From assembly GCA_049890095.1 (NCBI GenBank), contig JBMHCD010000003.1, positions 1 to 64,000 on the forward strand: 64,000 nucleotides of DNA, given 5' to 3'. This document shows, piece after piece, positions 42,163-51,566 of this stretch (its first letter is position 1; each line of letters begins with the position of its first letter). The translations under genes and the position numbers were made by a program. This DNA is from JABAYQ01 sp049890095. Its GTDB lineage: Bacteria; Bacteroidota; Bacteroidia; Flavobacteriales; UBA7312. Under the pieces are notes generated by a model that saw nothing but the letters and a program-made list of their open reading frames with translations, was not told the origin of the DNA and made no database searches.

Positions 42163-43197
42163 TTATAAATCTATTCGAACACCGATAGAGTGAAATAATC
42201 CAAAAGTTTGAGATTGACGCATTGAATAATCTACTCCAAAATCAGTGTTATCATTTAGTGGTAATTCTACGGTGAAACCTGCTGATGGTCCAGAAAGAGC
42301 CGTAGTTTCTTCATCATCTAATGACTCTAAAATATAACCTCCTCTCAAGGAAACTAACTCTCTAAAAGAATACTCTAATCCAAATCTGTATTGATCATTT
42401 CTGAACGAGTTAGAAGTAAATGTAGCCGCAGTAGTTACTCGATGCATTTCTGGTAATAAAGTAGCAAAATCATATGAAAAACCAATATTTAACAATGATG
42501 GCAATTCGAAATTATCAGATCGTTGATTTAGAGTCATAGTATATTCTTCATCTGGAGCAATTCCTCTAAAAGATAATCCGTCTCCATTGAATACCATTGT
42601 TGGTCCTACATTTTTCAATGCAATACCAAAGTTTACATGATCTTCACTACCAGTTACATATTGGATACCAGCATCTAAAGCAATACCACTAGCGGTAACA
42701 TCCGTAGTACCTTCAATTATTGTTTTAATTGCAAAACCTCCATAGATACTATTTGAAAAAGTCTTTGCATATCCTAAATTAAGATTTGTAGCTGAAATGG
42801 TAAACGTTCCTATTCCGCCATCTGGTAACAATTCATTTGTTCTTACTATATCTGCTAAAGAGATTGACGTAATACCTATTGCCAAGACTGATGACTCGCT
42901 CATTCTTTGTGAGAAACCAAATGAATTAATTGGAATATCTGCAATCCATGAAGTTCTTGCAAAAATTAATTCTGTCCTGTCAACAAATGCCAATCCAGCT
43001 ACGTTACCATATAAGGATTCTAAACCAGTTATAGATGCAGAATTTGCTCCGCCCCAACCTGATGATCGTACCCAAGGATTGATTAGCAACTGATCAGCTC
43101 CTGCCGAACCAACTCGATCAGGATTACCTGCTGAAAGGTCATTCATACTAGTTAATCCTATCAGAAAAACCGCTAAGTATTTTAGAGATCGTCTCAT
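42163..43197 (-). CDS. PorV/PorQ-family outer-membrane barrel
   Basis: A 344-residue barrel with signal peptide MRRSLKYLAVFLIGLTSMNDLSA. It follows the PorV/PorQ pattern: GSAGADQLLINPWVRSSGWGGANSA near the N-terminus, ASITGLESLYGNVAGLAF, then about fourteen amphipathic strands ending FHSIGVRIDL. In the T9SS PorV carries secreted cargo from the translocon to the attachment complex by binding the C-terminal signal. The gene is third in an operon with a TonB-dependent receptor and a giant secreted protein, so it may be a dedicated shuttle rather than the housekeeping PorV, which normally sits next to porU. No porU is seen here. Confidence 0.82.
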   Translation of the reverse strand: MRRSLKYLAVFLIGLTSMNDLSAGNPDRVGSAGADQLLINPWVRSSGWGGANSASITGLESLYGNVAGLAFVDRTELIFARTSWIADIPINSFGFSQRMSESSVLAIGITSISLADIVRTNELLPDGGIGTFTISATNLNLGYAKTFSNSIYGGFAIKTIIEGTTDVTASGIALDAGIQYVTGSEDHVNFGIALKNVGPTMVFNGDGLSFRGIAPDEEYTMTLNQRSDNFELPSLLNIGFSYDFATLLPEMHRVTTAATFTSNSFRNDQYRFGLEYSFRELVSLRGGYILESLDDEETTALSGPSAGFTVELPLNDNTDFGVDYSMRQSQTFGLFHSIGVRIDL

Positions 43198-43218
43198 ATA
43201 AAGTTTGATTAAATTATA

Positions 43219-46200
43219 TTAAAAAGTGTCAAGGTCAATTGGACGCATAACACCAAACCATTTTAAATTCTTTTCTTTTCCAAGATTAGGGATGTTTACA
43301 TTAATAATGTAAGCTCCACTAGCAACTGGAATACCTTCTTGATTTTTTAAGTCCCAATCAATAGAAGCAGAACCATCACTATCCTTATAAAGTCGCTGAA
43401 CTAATGATCCATTTAATGAATAAATAGAAATCACGCATTCAGCCGGAAGATTAGTAATTCTAACTCTGTTATCTAATTGACCTCCGTTTTCAACACCCTC
43501 GTATGTAGAATACGCATAGTATGGGTTAGGCACTACATTAATCATGTCAACTACTGAATCTACTTGCTCTTCGTTTGTAAGCTGCGTAGGAGCTATATTC
43601 GTAGTAGTAAATCTATAATTTGGGTAATTTACCTTTTTATAAACTACATCTACATTAACAGGGCCACTTTGATTTGAGCTTCTAATTGTGCTAGTGTAGT
43701 ATACATCTCCTAAATTACCTGCTTGCCTCCATTCTCCATCTATGTTTACAGAATCTGAAGCTGAGATAGATACTATGTCATATGCGTATAATTGATCATA
43801 ATTTTGGAAATAATCTTTTAATGAAGCATTTTCATTTGTAATATTAAATGATTCAGATATAGAGGTATCATCCACATCTCCATCCATTCGATATTCTCTT
43901 GCAACGTCAATATTTATTTCAACATCAGAAGATAATAACTCATATCCATTAGCCAATAAAGGAACACTAACCCACATCATGTCTCTAAAGAATTCACGCT
44001 TTGAGATTACTCCTCCATTAATTGCCTCTGCAGCTGCAACTCCTTCATCATATTTAGATGAATGCACATATACGAAGTGCTTACCACCTAAATAATAACT
44101 TCCATTAAAGAATGGTGGTAAGGTTGATTGTCTTCTTGTACTAGGGTTCCAAATCATATCTCTTCCGTTATCTGCTTCTAACCAAGAATCTTCAGAGAAC
44201 ATTATATTTAAACGCTCACCTGACTCTTTGTTTATAGCATATCCTGGGAACCAACCCATTCCATTACCTGTGCCGTCATTAATACCATCTTTATCAACAG
44301 ATTCACCTGATCTTAAATCCATTTTTTCAACACCACCTTCAGAATAGGTTGGATTATCTTGTGCCTCTAAAACAACGCACCTAGACCATAAAGATTTATC
44401 GCTGGTATATACAATCTGAACAGACTGCAAATTTCTTAGTCGATTATTAGTTTGTTGAAATGGTAATGAAGTATATGATTGAGAAGCATCATAACCTGGA
44501 CCATCTAAGTAGAATGAAACTAATCGGTATGGTGCCCATGTACCATTTACAACATCTTCGTAAACTGCATCTGGATCAGTACTATAATCATCGAATACAG
44601 ATGAATTCGGTGGTGAAGCAACATAACTACCTGCATGAATCCAATTGTAACCCCAAAATAAAGTGTTTGCTTGAGTTACTTCTCCATCTTCATCATCTCT
44701 ATCTCGTATACCAGTTAACCAAGGATTATATTCATCTTTAAACTCAATAGATGATGAAATTAAACCGTTATTGTCTTCATAAAATGCGGAATTAGTATAA
44801 TAATCCCAGTCTGGTGGATTATTTTGAGCTACATTTATTGAAAAACCTAACTCAGGAAAAATTTGTTGATTACCAACTGTTATTGTAGCATCAGACAAAT
44901 AACTTTCTCCTGTAGAGATATTAACTAACTCCCATCTGCTTTCATCAGAATCTAGCACAATTGATCTTGGATCAGAAGATGACGCGTTATATAAATTCCC
45001 GTAAAACTTAAGTGCAAATTCCGATCTTGTTAGCTTAAAAGGATCAATTACTTGAATATCAACAGGACCGCTTCCAGCAACATAGGTGGGATTTTCTGAC
45101 ATTCCAGCTGAAGATAAAATTTCATCCGTAGATTGTGAAGATAATTCTAATCTATTACCTCCATTACCTGCACCTAAAAATCTAGTAACTTCTACACCAT
45201 CTCCTACTTCTGCATTTAACTCGGTAGTAAAAGGCTTATGAGGTATACCAGTATAAACCCTAATGTTTTTACGTCCAGACTTATATGGAGTTTGCTGACC
45301 GTCTAAATTGTTTGGATTTGTTGGATCGTATTCTTTATAATTATTATAGCCATAAGCTACTGCCATAAAATAATATGGCTGATGATTAATTAATCTTGAA
45401 TTACCTGTAGCAAACTCATCATTTATAATTCTTACTGAATGAGTAATTCCGGTGTTGGATCCTGCAACTTCTAAAGTTGGGACATTTGCACCTATTGAAA
45501 CATCAAAATTATAATTAATTAAATTCGATACTGTATCTTCAATATCAGTTTGGAATACTAATCTAGCTAAATCAGGATTATCTAAATCTGTTACACTAAC
45601 ATAAGGTGCTAAAATTTGATAAAACTGGTACCCCTGGAATCTGAAATATGGATCCCAATTTTCGCCTTCAGGACTTATGATTAGAGGATCAAACTCAATA
45701 TATTGTTCTAAGAAATTATTAGATGTTGGACTATTTGTAAAATTAAATACTAATTCTTTATCTAATTCCACAACTTCAACATCAGGTGCATCAGGTCCAT
45801 TCAATACTTTGAAGCAATTATCAAACAAAGCCTGAGCTTTATCATCAGCTAATCGTACTAATTCTACTGAAGCAAAGGCACCACCTGCTGTAGCTCTCGC
45901 CCAAACAACACCAGTAGTAATTTTGTTTACTGCTCCTGGTTCAAGCGTAAAAGGTCCTGCAGACTGTAAAAAACGTCTATCTGCAGGATCATTACCTGCT
46001 GTTTCTTCAGTCCATCCTTCTGGATCTTCCCAATCATCTATTGTAATTTCGCCGTCAGTTCCCCAACCGTAAGGGTCAGTATCGCCTGGGAACATGAAAT
46101 TAGCAATTGTAGATCCTCCACGTCCGTCACCTCCGTAAGTTATTTCTAAACCATCTTTCCATTTACCAGTTAAATAGTTGTATATGTGTTGCCCGTTTTC

Positions 46201-47340
46201 TGGATTACCAATTACTGTAAAGTCATTATTATAATACACAAAACGAGACATAATTGCTTGCTCTCCGTCCTCATCAATAATACTGTCTCTATCATTATCA
46301 ATTAAATCACCTACATCAGCAATCGGACCTTGGAAAAAGTCAACACCTATAGCAGGAGGGTTTGTTCCATATCCTTCTGCTCCTTCATCTTCTGAGTCAC
46401 CATTGTAACAATAACCTAAACCTCGTGAAACATCACAACCAACATAATCATCATCATACTTTCCTAAATCAGGATCAACCCACTGACCAAAATATGCGTC
46501 ATTTAATTGTATGGTTGCCTTATTAATTATGGTATAATTATAAAAGGTCATATTATTGATTTCATCGTTTGTAGCAAATGCGAATGCCTGAGCTCTAATT
46601 TCTAAACCTATTGGGTCAGCACCAGTCTCTGAATGAATATTTCCTTTATCATTGAAAACCCACCAAAGAGTCTCATCTCCATAAATTAAATCATCATTCA
46701 AGCAATCTGCATTACCATCAACATCATACTTTGGATAATCTCCATCTTCTGGATTGTACTCACCATCATCATTAGCATCGTAATATGGTGCTAAAAACTG
46801 TACTTCACCATCAATACCATTTCCAGGCCAATTCGTAATTGAAGAAGGTACAGTATATTCTGGATACGCTTCTTTATCGTTATACCATGCTATAAAATTG
46901 TCAACTTCTTGTCTAGTTATCTGAAAATGTTGATCATAATTTTCACAATTTTGAGCAGTAATCTCACCTGTTTCATCTAGGGGACCAGTCCAAAAATCAT
47001 TACCAGTCTGACGATAAGTCATTGCAGCAGCTTTTAATTGCTCACCAGCATCAATACCAGCAATCCACAATGCACCTGCAAACATAGAATGCTTATTACT
47101 TTCTTTTGGAATTTCATATCTAGCACTATTTAAATTCCACCACATGTCACCACCACCCATAATGGTTGTCCTAACATTGTTGATACTAAGATCTGTCATA
47201 GCTTGCGATGGAACACAATCGGCAGCAACTCTTGCTAAAGAAGAGGCAGAATTTGTACTTGTGGTGTTACCAACGTTTTCTTTTGCAGTAAGTGATAACG
47301 AACATACTCCAACTAGAAAAAATAAAACGATTCTATTCAT
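43219..47340 (-). CDS. Very large secreted surface protein with FlgD-like C-terminal domain
   Basis: From the ATG at 47338-47340 (MNRIVLFFLVGVCSLSLTAK signal peptide) the protein has 1373 residues. The mature part is rich in aspartate, glycine and aromatic residues, with calcium-binding-like runs such as YDANDDGEYNPEDGDYP, IDNDRDSIIDEDGE and VDPDLGKYDDDYVG. The C-terminus (VVPNPYYAYSTYEG ... VISIYSLNGSLVQRLYKD ... GIPVASGAYIINV) is a FlgD-like/type A-like sorting fold but ends WFGVMRPIDLDTF rather than the common short basic-hydrophobic tail. No enzyme domain is recognised. It lies between a TonB-dependent receptor (7 bases to the longest frame) and a PorV/PorQ-like barrel. A T9SS cargo with unknown role. 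Confidence 0.8.
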   Translation of the reverse strand: MNRIVLFFLVGVCSLSLTAKENVGNTTSTNSASSLARVAADCVPSQAMTDLSINNVRTTIMGGGDMWWNLNSARYEIPKESNKHSMFAGALWIAGIDAGEQLKAAAMTYRQTGNDFWTGPLDETGEITAQNCENYDQHFQITRQEVDNFIAWYNDKEAYPEYTVPSSITNWPGNGIDGEVQFLAPYYDANDDGEYNPEDGDYPKYDVDGNADCLNDDLIYGDETLWWVFNDKGNIHSETGADPIGLEIRAQAFAFATNDEINNMTFYNYTIINKATIQLNDAYFGQWVDPDLGKYDDDYVGCDVSRGLGYCYNGDSEDEGAEGYGTNPPAIGVDFFQGPIADVGDLIDNDRDSIIDEDGEQAIMSRFVYYNNDFTVIGNPENGQHIYNYLTGKWKDGLEITYGGDGRGGSTIANFMFPGDTDPYGWGTDGEITIDDWEDPEGWTEETAGNDPADRRFLQSAGPFTLEPGAVNKITTGVVWARATAGGAFASVELVRLADDKAQALFDNCFKVLNGPDAPDVEVVELDKELVFNFTNSPTSNNFLEQYIEFDPLIISPEGENWDPYFRFQGYQFYQILAPYVSVTDLDNPDLARLVFQTDIEDTVSNLINYNFDVSIGANVPTLEVAGSNTGITHSVRIINDEFATGNSRLINHQPYYFMAVAYGYNNYKEYDPTNPNNLDGQQTPYKSGRKNIRVYTGIPHKPFTTELNAEVGDGVEVTRFLGAGNGGNRLELSSQSTDEILSSAGMSENPTYVAGSGPVDIQVIDPFKLTRSEFALKFYGNLYNASSSDPRSIVLDSDESRWELVNISTGESYLSDATITVGNQQIFPELGFSINVAQNNPPDWDYYTNSAFYEDNNGLISSSIEFKDEYNPWLTGIRDRDDEDGEVTQANTLFWGYNWIHAGSYVASPPNSSVFDDYSTDPDAVYEDVVNGTWAPYRLVSFYLDGPGYDASQSYTSLPFQQTNNRLRNLQSVQIVYTSDKSLWSRCVVLEAQDNPTYSEGGVEKMDLRSGESVDKDGINDGTGNGMGWFPGYAINKESGERLNIMFSEDSWLEADNGRDMIWNPSTRRQSTLPPFFNGSYYLGGKHFVYVHSSKYDEGVAAAEAINGGVISKREFFRDMMWVSVPLLANGYELLSSDVEINIDVAREYRMDGDVDDTSISESFNITNENASLKDYFQNYDQLYAYDIVSISASDSVNIDGEWRQAGNLGDVYYTSTIRSSNQSGPVNVDVVYKKVNYPNYRFTTTNIAPTQLTNEEQVDSVVDMINVVPNPYYAYSTYEGVENGGQLDNRVRITNLPAECVISIYSLNGSLVQRLYKDSDGSASIDWDLKNQEGIPVASGAYIINVNIPNLGKEKNLKWFGVMRPIDLDTF

Positions 47341-47359
47341 TTGCGTAATCATTTATTTA

Positions 47360-50300
47360 TTAAAAATTAATTTCTACACCTAATCTAGCTAATCTTGGTA
47401 AGCTATAATTAAATGGGTTTACTACTTTATAACCATATATATCTCTGAAAGATTGAGGATCATTCTGTGCATTTATCTCAGATTGTGCATTAGCATCGCT
47501 TAAGAATCCATCATCATCAGGATTACCTGTAGCTCTATACACAGATCTAATATTTTTTGTATTTAACAAATTTTGTATTTGTAAATAAACATTGAAACCT
47601 AAAACTCGTTTATTATCCAATTCTCCTAATTCTAAAGTAAAACGTTTATTAATTTTTGTATTAATTCTTACATTCCATGGCAAACGAGAACCATTTAAAC
47701 TACCATCCAAAGTTGATCTGTTATTTATACCAAACGCAGCTGCTTGTGTTATATTTGATTGCTTAGTAAATGGAGTACCAGAACCAGCTATAAAAACAAT
47801 GTTTGCTCCTGAATTTGCAAATATTTGTTTATTGAACCAAACTGGACCATTGTAATCCTTGCCTCCATCAAATCGGAAATCAGTAGTAAGATTTAAGGCA
47901 TGTCTTTGATCATATGATAATGGCGTTGTCGTTCTTAAGTTTGGCTGTCCTGTATTAACTAAAGAAAATCCAGAAGTTGCCGAAGATCCTGTACCATCAG
48001 CAAATTGTAATGTATAGTTTGCTGATAATGTTACATTTCCTGTCCTTCTTAAATCGTAAGTTGCAGACATACCCTTAACTGTTCCAAAATCAATATTACC
48101 ATAAGTTAAATAGTTTACCGGATATGCATAGTTAGCACTTACAATTTGAATCATGTCACGCATTTCTCTGTAAAATGCAGAAAGGGTAAGTGATGACTTT
48201 AAATTTAATGTTTGAGCAAAACCAAGCTCAAAATCAACAGTCTTCTCAGGTTTAAGATCAGGATTATTTATTACAGCACCAACATTATCTTGTATGTATA
48301 AATAATCTAAAGGCTCTATACGATTACCAGTTGGTGGTCTTTGAGTAACTATGTCATAGTGTGCAAAAAACTGTGCTTCATCAGAAATTGGAAAAGAAAA
48401 AGAAATTCTTGGTGAAAATACTGTTTCTGGATTATAATCTTTAAAAACTGGTATACTATCTGAGGGGTTAGTTAAATATGGAGTTATTTGTCCAGTAGTT
48501 GAAGCTTGAGCTAAAGATACTGGGTCATTGATTAACTCACCATCTGAATTATACCAATCTTCCTGATTTCTATAACCTACAACTTGTGTAGGACTATTAA
48601 AGTCATCAACATAAACAACATAATCATCGCCTATAGATTGTGGCCTTTCATAACCATTTATACCTAACTCATCTCCAGCTTTATAGGTAGAATAGAGAGA
48701 ATATTTATCTTCAAGAACAGACTGATTTGCATCATATCGATCAACTCTTAAGCCTATATTAAATATAAGGTCATCGAATGCAAATTTATCTTGAATATAC
48801 CCAGCAGTGTATATTGGTTCGAATGCATTTATATTTCTATAAAATTGATCTACGTTACCGTCTCCGTCAATATCTATACCGTCAGTAAAAAATCGTTCAA
48901 TCGGAGTTGAAGAACTTAATTTATTTCCCAAGTAGTCATATCCAGAATAAGCGATTATTCCATTTTCTAATAATTCGTCTGCACTAAATAAGCTTAAGTC
49001 AAGATCACTAGGGTCAAAAGAATCAATATCAATATAATCTGTTTCTCCTATATTATATCTATCTCTTAAATTTCGATCAAAAGTAGACTGAGCCTCTTCA
49101 TTATTTAAACGATCATACCAAATTAAATCAAATGTACCGTTTTCAATAATATTAGGGTTTGCAATATCTAATTCTTGTATATGTGAGTTCGTTAATTGTC
49201 TTGCCAATGGCCACAGGCTATTAGGAGCAGACTGCCAAAATCTATCAGTTCTTTTCTCATACTCAAATCCAAACTGAATAGCATGGTCTTTTATATCTGC
49301 AGAACCAGTAGCTTTCATAGAAAACTGTTCTGTTAGATTTTTGGCATAAGAACCAAATTGATCACCATAATTGTAGTATAACGAATAAAGATTTCTTGGA
49401 CCAGCACCGTTTACCAACCCTGTTGTCCCAAAATCATTAAAAGTTCGAATCACTCCATCAGGTCCATATCCGCTCACCAGACTGGTCAGTTCATTTTGAC
49501 TAAATGCATCATAATATTGCTGAGTGTAATTAGCTAAATCAGGATTAGAAGAATTAGTTGGATCAAATGTAACCAAAGTATCAATAAATCCTACATGTAT
49601 AAAACCTGTTCTTCCAGTTACCGTATCGACTCCTGGAATATAGAAGCGTTCTTGAAAAGTATTGAATTTTCCAACATGACCATATCTAAATAGGTCAGAT
49701 CCATGATTTGGATTTCTTTGTTCAAAATTTGTTGTAGTATAATCAACAGAAATATTATAAAATGCATTTTTAATAGTCGAAGCTGATTCTTCATCACCTT
49801 CTTGAGCCCCAAATCGTTGCGTAAATCTTGCATAAGCCCTCCAGGTATTTCTTTCTTGTTCTGGGTTGTTATTCCAGTTAAGTAGTGAGTAAGTGTAAAC
49901 AAATGGATTGCTAACCGAATGATCTAATGCACCACCGATACTAAGATTTGTTTTTAGAGTTGGTTTAAAGTCTAATTTTCCAGAAAGACGATAGCCTGAT
50001 TCATTAGTATTTTGTTTTGCTTGCACGTTTTCAAAATCACTAGCTCTCAAGAAATCAGAATTATTTATAAGAGTTAACGTTGAGGATTGAATATTAGGCA
50101 CTGGACGAAATAAATTATTTTGTAAATTTTGTAAACTTTCGTCCTTGATTTTCCAAATTCCAACAGCAGATGGGCTATTATCATCAATAGACCTTCCTTC
50201 ACCAGCAAGAAAATATCCTAGAATAGCTCTACCTTTACTTCCGTCATCTTTAATTTCTTTATAAATAGGACCTGACAAAAAGAATCCCAGTAAGTTATAA

Positions 50301-51031
50301 TTATAATCATCAAATAACTGAGAAGAAACAATTTCAGCTCCTCCAAATAATTGATTCGATGGACCTTTAGATGTTACACTAATTATACCCCCTGTTGCAT
50401 CACCATAAGCTGCTGACAAGCCAGAGGACATTACTGTAATTTGTTCAATGGCGCTTTGTGGTAAAGCTAATGAACCTCTTACCTTAATTCCATCAACGTA
50501 ATAATCTGTCGCATCACCTCTAGATCCTCTAACATTTATACCTTGCCCCTCATCACTTTGATAAACTCCTGCTGCCGTTGCTGCTACTGAAGCAACACTT
50601 CTAGTTGGTAATGCTTTTATTTCTTCACTAGTAACCGTTTTACCTCCAAGATTATCTTGATCTAATAGAGGTTTTTCATCTTTTATAACAACCTCTTCAA
50701 TATCTATACCTTCAGAAAGTTGAATATCTCTGAATGAAATTTTATTTGATGAAACAACAATACCTTCTAAAGATAGCTGACCATATCCAACAAAAGAAAC
50801 TTTTAAATCATAAGTTCCAGGATCAAGAGGTTTAATGGTGTAGTTTCCATCAAAATCGGTTGTTACTCCCGAAACTAAGTTTCCATTTCTTTCTGCAATA
50901 ACATTTGCAAAAGGAATAGGCTCTCCAGTATTTTTATCTGTAATTTTTCCTTTAAGAGATCCAGATTGTGCAAAAGATGTCATTGACAAAAGCAAAAATC
51001 CAGTTATTAAAAAATAAACTTGTTTCAACAT
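47360..51031 (-). CDS. TonB-dependent receptor with carboxypeptidase-like N-terminal domain
   Basis: A 1223-residue outer-membrane receptor. After the signal peptide MLKQVYFLITGFLLLSMTSFAQ come a CarboxypepD_reg-like domain (GSLKGKITDKNTGEPIPFANV ... VSFVGYGQLSLEGI, about 23-115), the plug (TRSVASVAATAAGVYQ, GINVRGSRGDATDYYVDGIKV, SSGLSAAYGDATGGIISVTS, about 120-235) and a large barrel ending LPRLARLGVEINF with a terminal phenylalanine. The barrel includes several extra Asp-rich loops. No SusD partner is adjacent, so this is not a SusC/D pair. It heads a minus-strand operon with the giant secreted protein and the PorV-like barrel; the substrate is unknown. Confidence 0.93.
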   Translation of the reverse strand: MLKQVYFLITGFLLLSMTSFAQSGSLKGKITDKNTGEPIPFANVIAERNGNLVSGVTTDFDGNYTIKPLDPGTYDLKVSFVGYGQLSLEGIVVSSNKISFRDIQLSEGIDIEEVVIKDEKPLLDQDNLGGKTVTSEEIKALPTRSVASVAATAAGVYQSDEGQGINVRGSRGDATDYYVDGIKVRGSLALPQSAIEQITVMSSGLSAAYGDATGGIISVTSKGPSNQLFGGAEIVSSQLFDDYNYNLLGFFLSGPIYKEIKDDGSKGRAILGYFLAGEGRSIDDNSPSAVGIWKIKDESLQNLQNNLFRPVPNIQSSTLTLINNSDFLRASDFENVQAKQNTNESGYRLSGKLDFKPTLKTNLSIGGALDHSVSNPFVYTYSLLNWNNNPEQERNTWRAYARFTQRFGAQEGDEESASTIKNAFYNISVDYTTTNFEQRNPNHGSDLFRYGHVGKFNTFQERFYIPGVDTVTGRTGFIHVGFIDTLVTFDPTNSSNPDLANYTQQYYDAFSQNELTSLVSGYGPDGVIRTFNDFGTTGLVNGAGPRNLYSLYYNYGDQFGSYAKNLTEQFSMKATGSADIKDHAIQFGFEYEKRTDRFWQSAPNSLWPLARQLTNSHIQELDIANPNIIENGTFDLIWYDRLNNEEAQSTFDRNLRDRYNIGETDYIDIDSFDPSDLDLSLFSADELLENGIIAYSGYDYLGNKLSSSTPIERFFTDGIDIDGDGNVDQFYRNINAFEPIYTAGYIQDKFAFDDLIFNIGLRVDRYDANQSVLEDKYSLYSTYKAGDELGINGYERPQSIGDDYVVYVDDFNSPTQVVGYRNQEDWYNSDGELINDPVSLAQASTTGQITPYLTNPSDSIPVFKDYNPETVFSPRISFSFPISDEAQFFAHYDIVTQRPPTGNRIEPLDYLYIQDNVGAVINNPDLKPEKTVDFELGFAQTLNLKSSLTLSAFYREMRDMIQIVSANYAYPVNYLTYGNIDFGTVKGMSATYDLRRTGNVTLSANYTLQFADGTGSSATSGFSLVNTGQPNLRTTTPLSYDQRHALNLTTDFRFDGGKDYNGPVWFNKQIFANSGANIVFIAGSGTPFTKQSNITQAAAFGINNRSTLDGSLNGSRLPWNVRINTKINKRFTLELGELDNKRVLGFNVYLQIQNLLNTKNIRSVYRATGNPDDDGFLSDANAQSEINAQNDPQSFRDIYGYKVVNPFNYSLPRLARLGVEINF

Positions 51032-51158
51032 AATACGCTATCTTAGTTCTTCAATAAAATAAAAGTCGTAAATATAAATATTTACCACAAAATTGAGCAC
51101 TAAATTACATCAAAATATTTACTTCACGACATCCTTTTTAAAAAAACTATATTTGAAT

Positions 51159-51566
51159 ATGTTTAAAAAGAATTTATATCCTTTATTTTTATTTATCCTA
51201 ATTGCCTGTAATTCTGAAGATTATATTCCCGAAACTTATGTAAACTTTTCCATTCAAGCTTCAGAAATTGGAGGAGTTGGCAATGCCGTATACACTAATC
51301 AAGATTATGGAGTTAATGGAATAATTATTTATCACAAAGATATAAACGAATATTTAGCATTTGAAAGGACATGTTCGTACGAACCTTCTGAATCATGTGC
51401 AATTGTAGAATTAAATGATATTTATAATCCTACTATACTAATTGACAGTTGTTGTGGTTCATCGTTTTTTTTAGACGATGGCACTCCAATTCAGGGTCCA
51501 GCCTTGTTACCTTTAAAATTATATAACACCTCATACGATGGTGTTTACGTTAATGTATATAATTAA
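51159..51566 (+). CDS. Rieske-like lipoprotein lacking cluster ligands
   Basis: From the ATG at 51159 the protein has 135 residues and a lipoprotein signal FLFILIAC (lipidated C17); a frame from 51093 adds 22 residues that would bury this signal. The rest has the order of a small Rieske domain: YLAFERTCSYEP in place of the C-x-H loop, DSCCGSSFFLDDG in place of CxCHGSxF, and GPALLPLKLYNTSYDG at the end. The histidines are replaced (C72-S-Y74; C98-C99-G), so a [2Fe-2S] Rieske cluster could not be held. Four or five cysteines remain and may form disulfides. TATATTTG at 51148-51155 ends three bases before the ATG. The fold call is from memory of Bacteroidota relatives. Confidence 0.65.
   Translation: MFKKNLYPLFLFILIACNSEDYIPETYVNFSIQASEIGGVGNAVYTNQDYGVNGIIIYHKDINEYLAFERTCSYEPSESCAIVELNDIYNPTILIDSCCGSSFFLDDGTPIQGPALLPLKLYNTSYDGVYVNVYN

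Noticed and set aside
44460..44741. A His- and Leu-rich frame on the plus strand
   Set aside because: Antisense shadow of the large secreted protein; no signal or domain.
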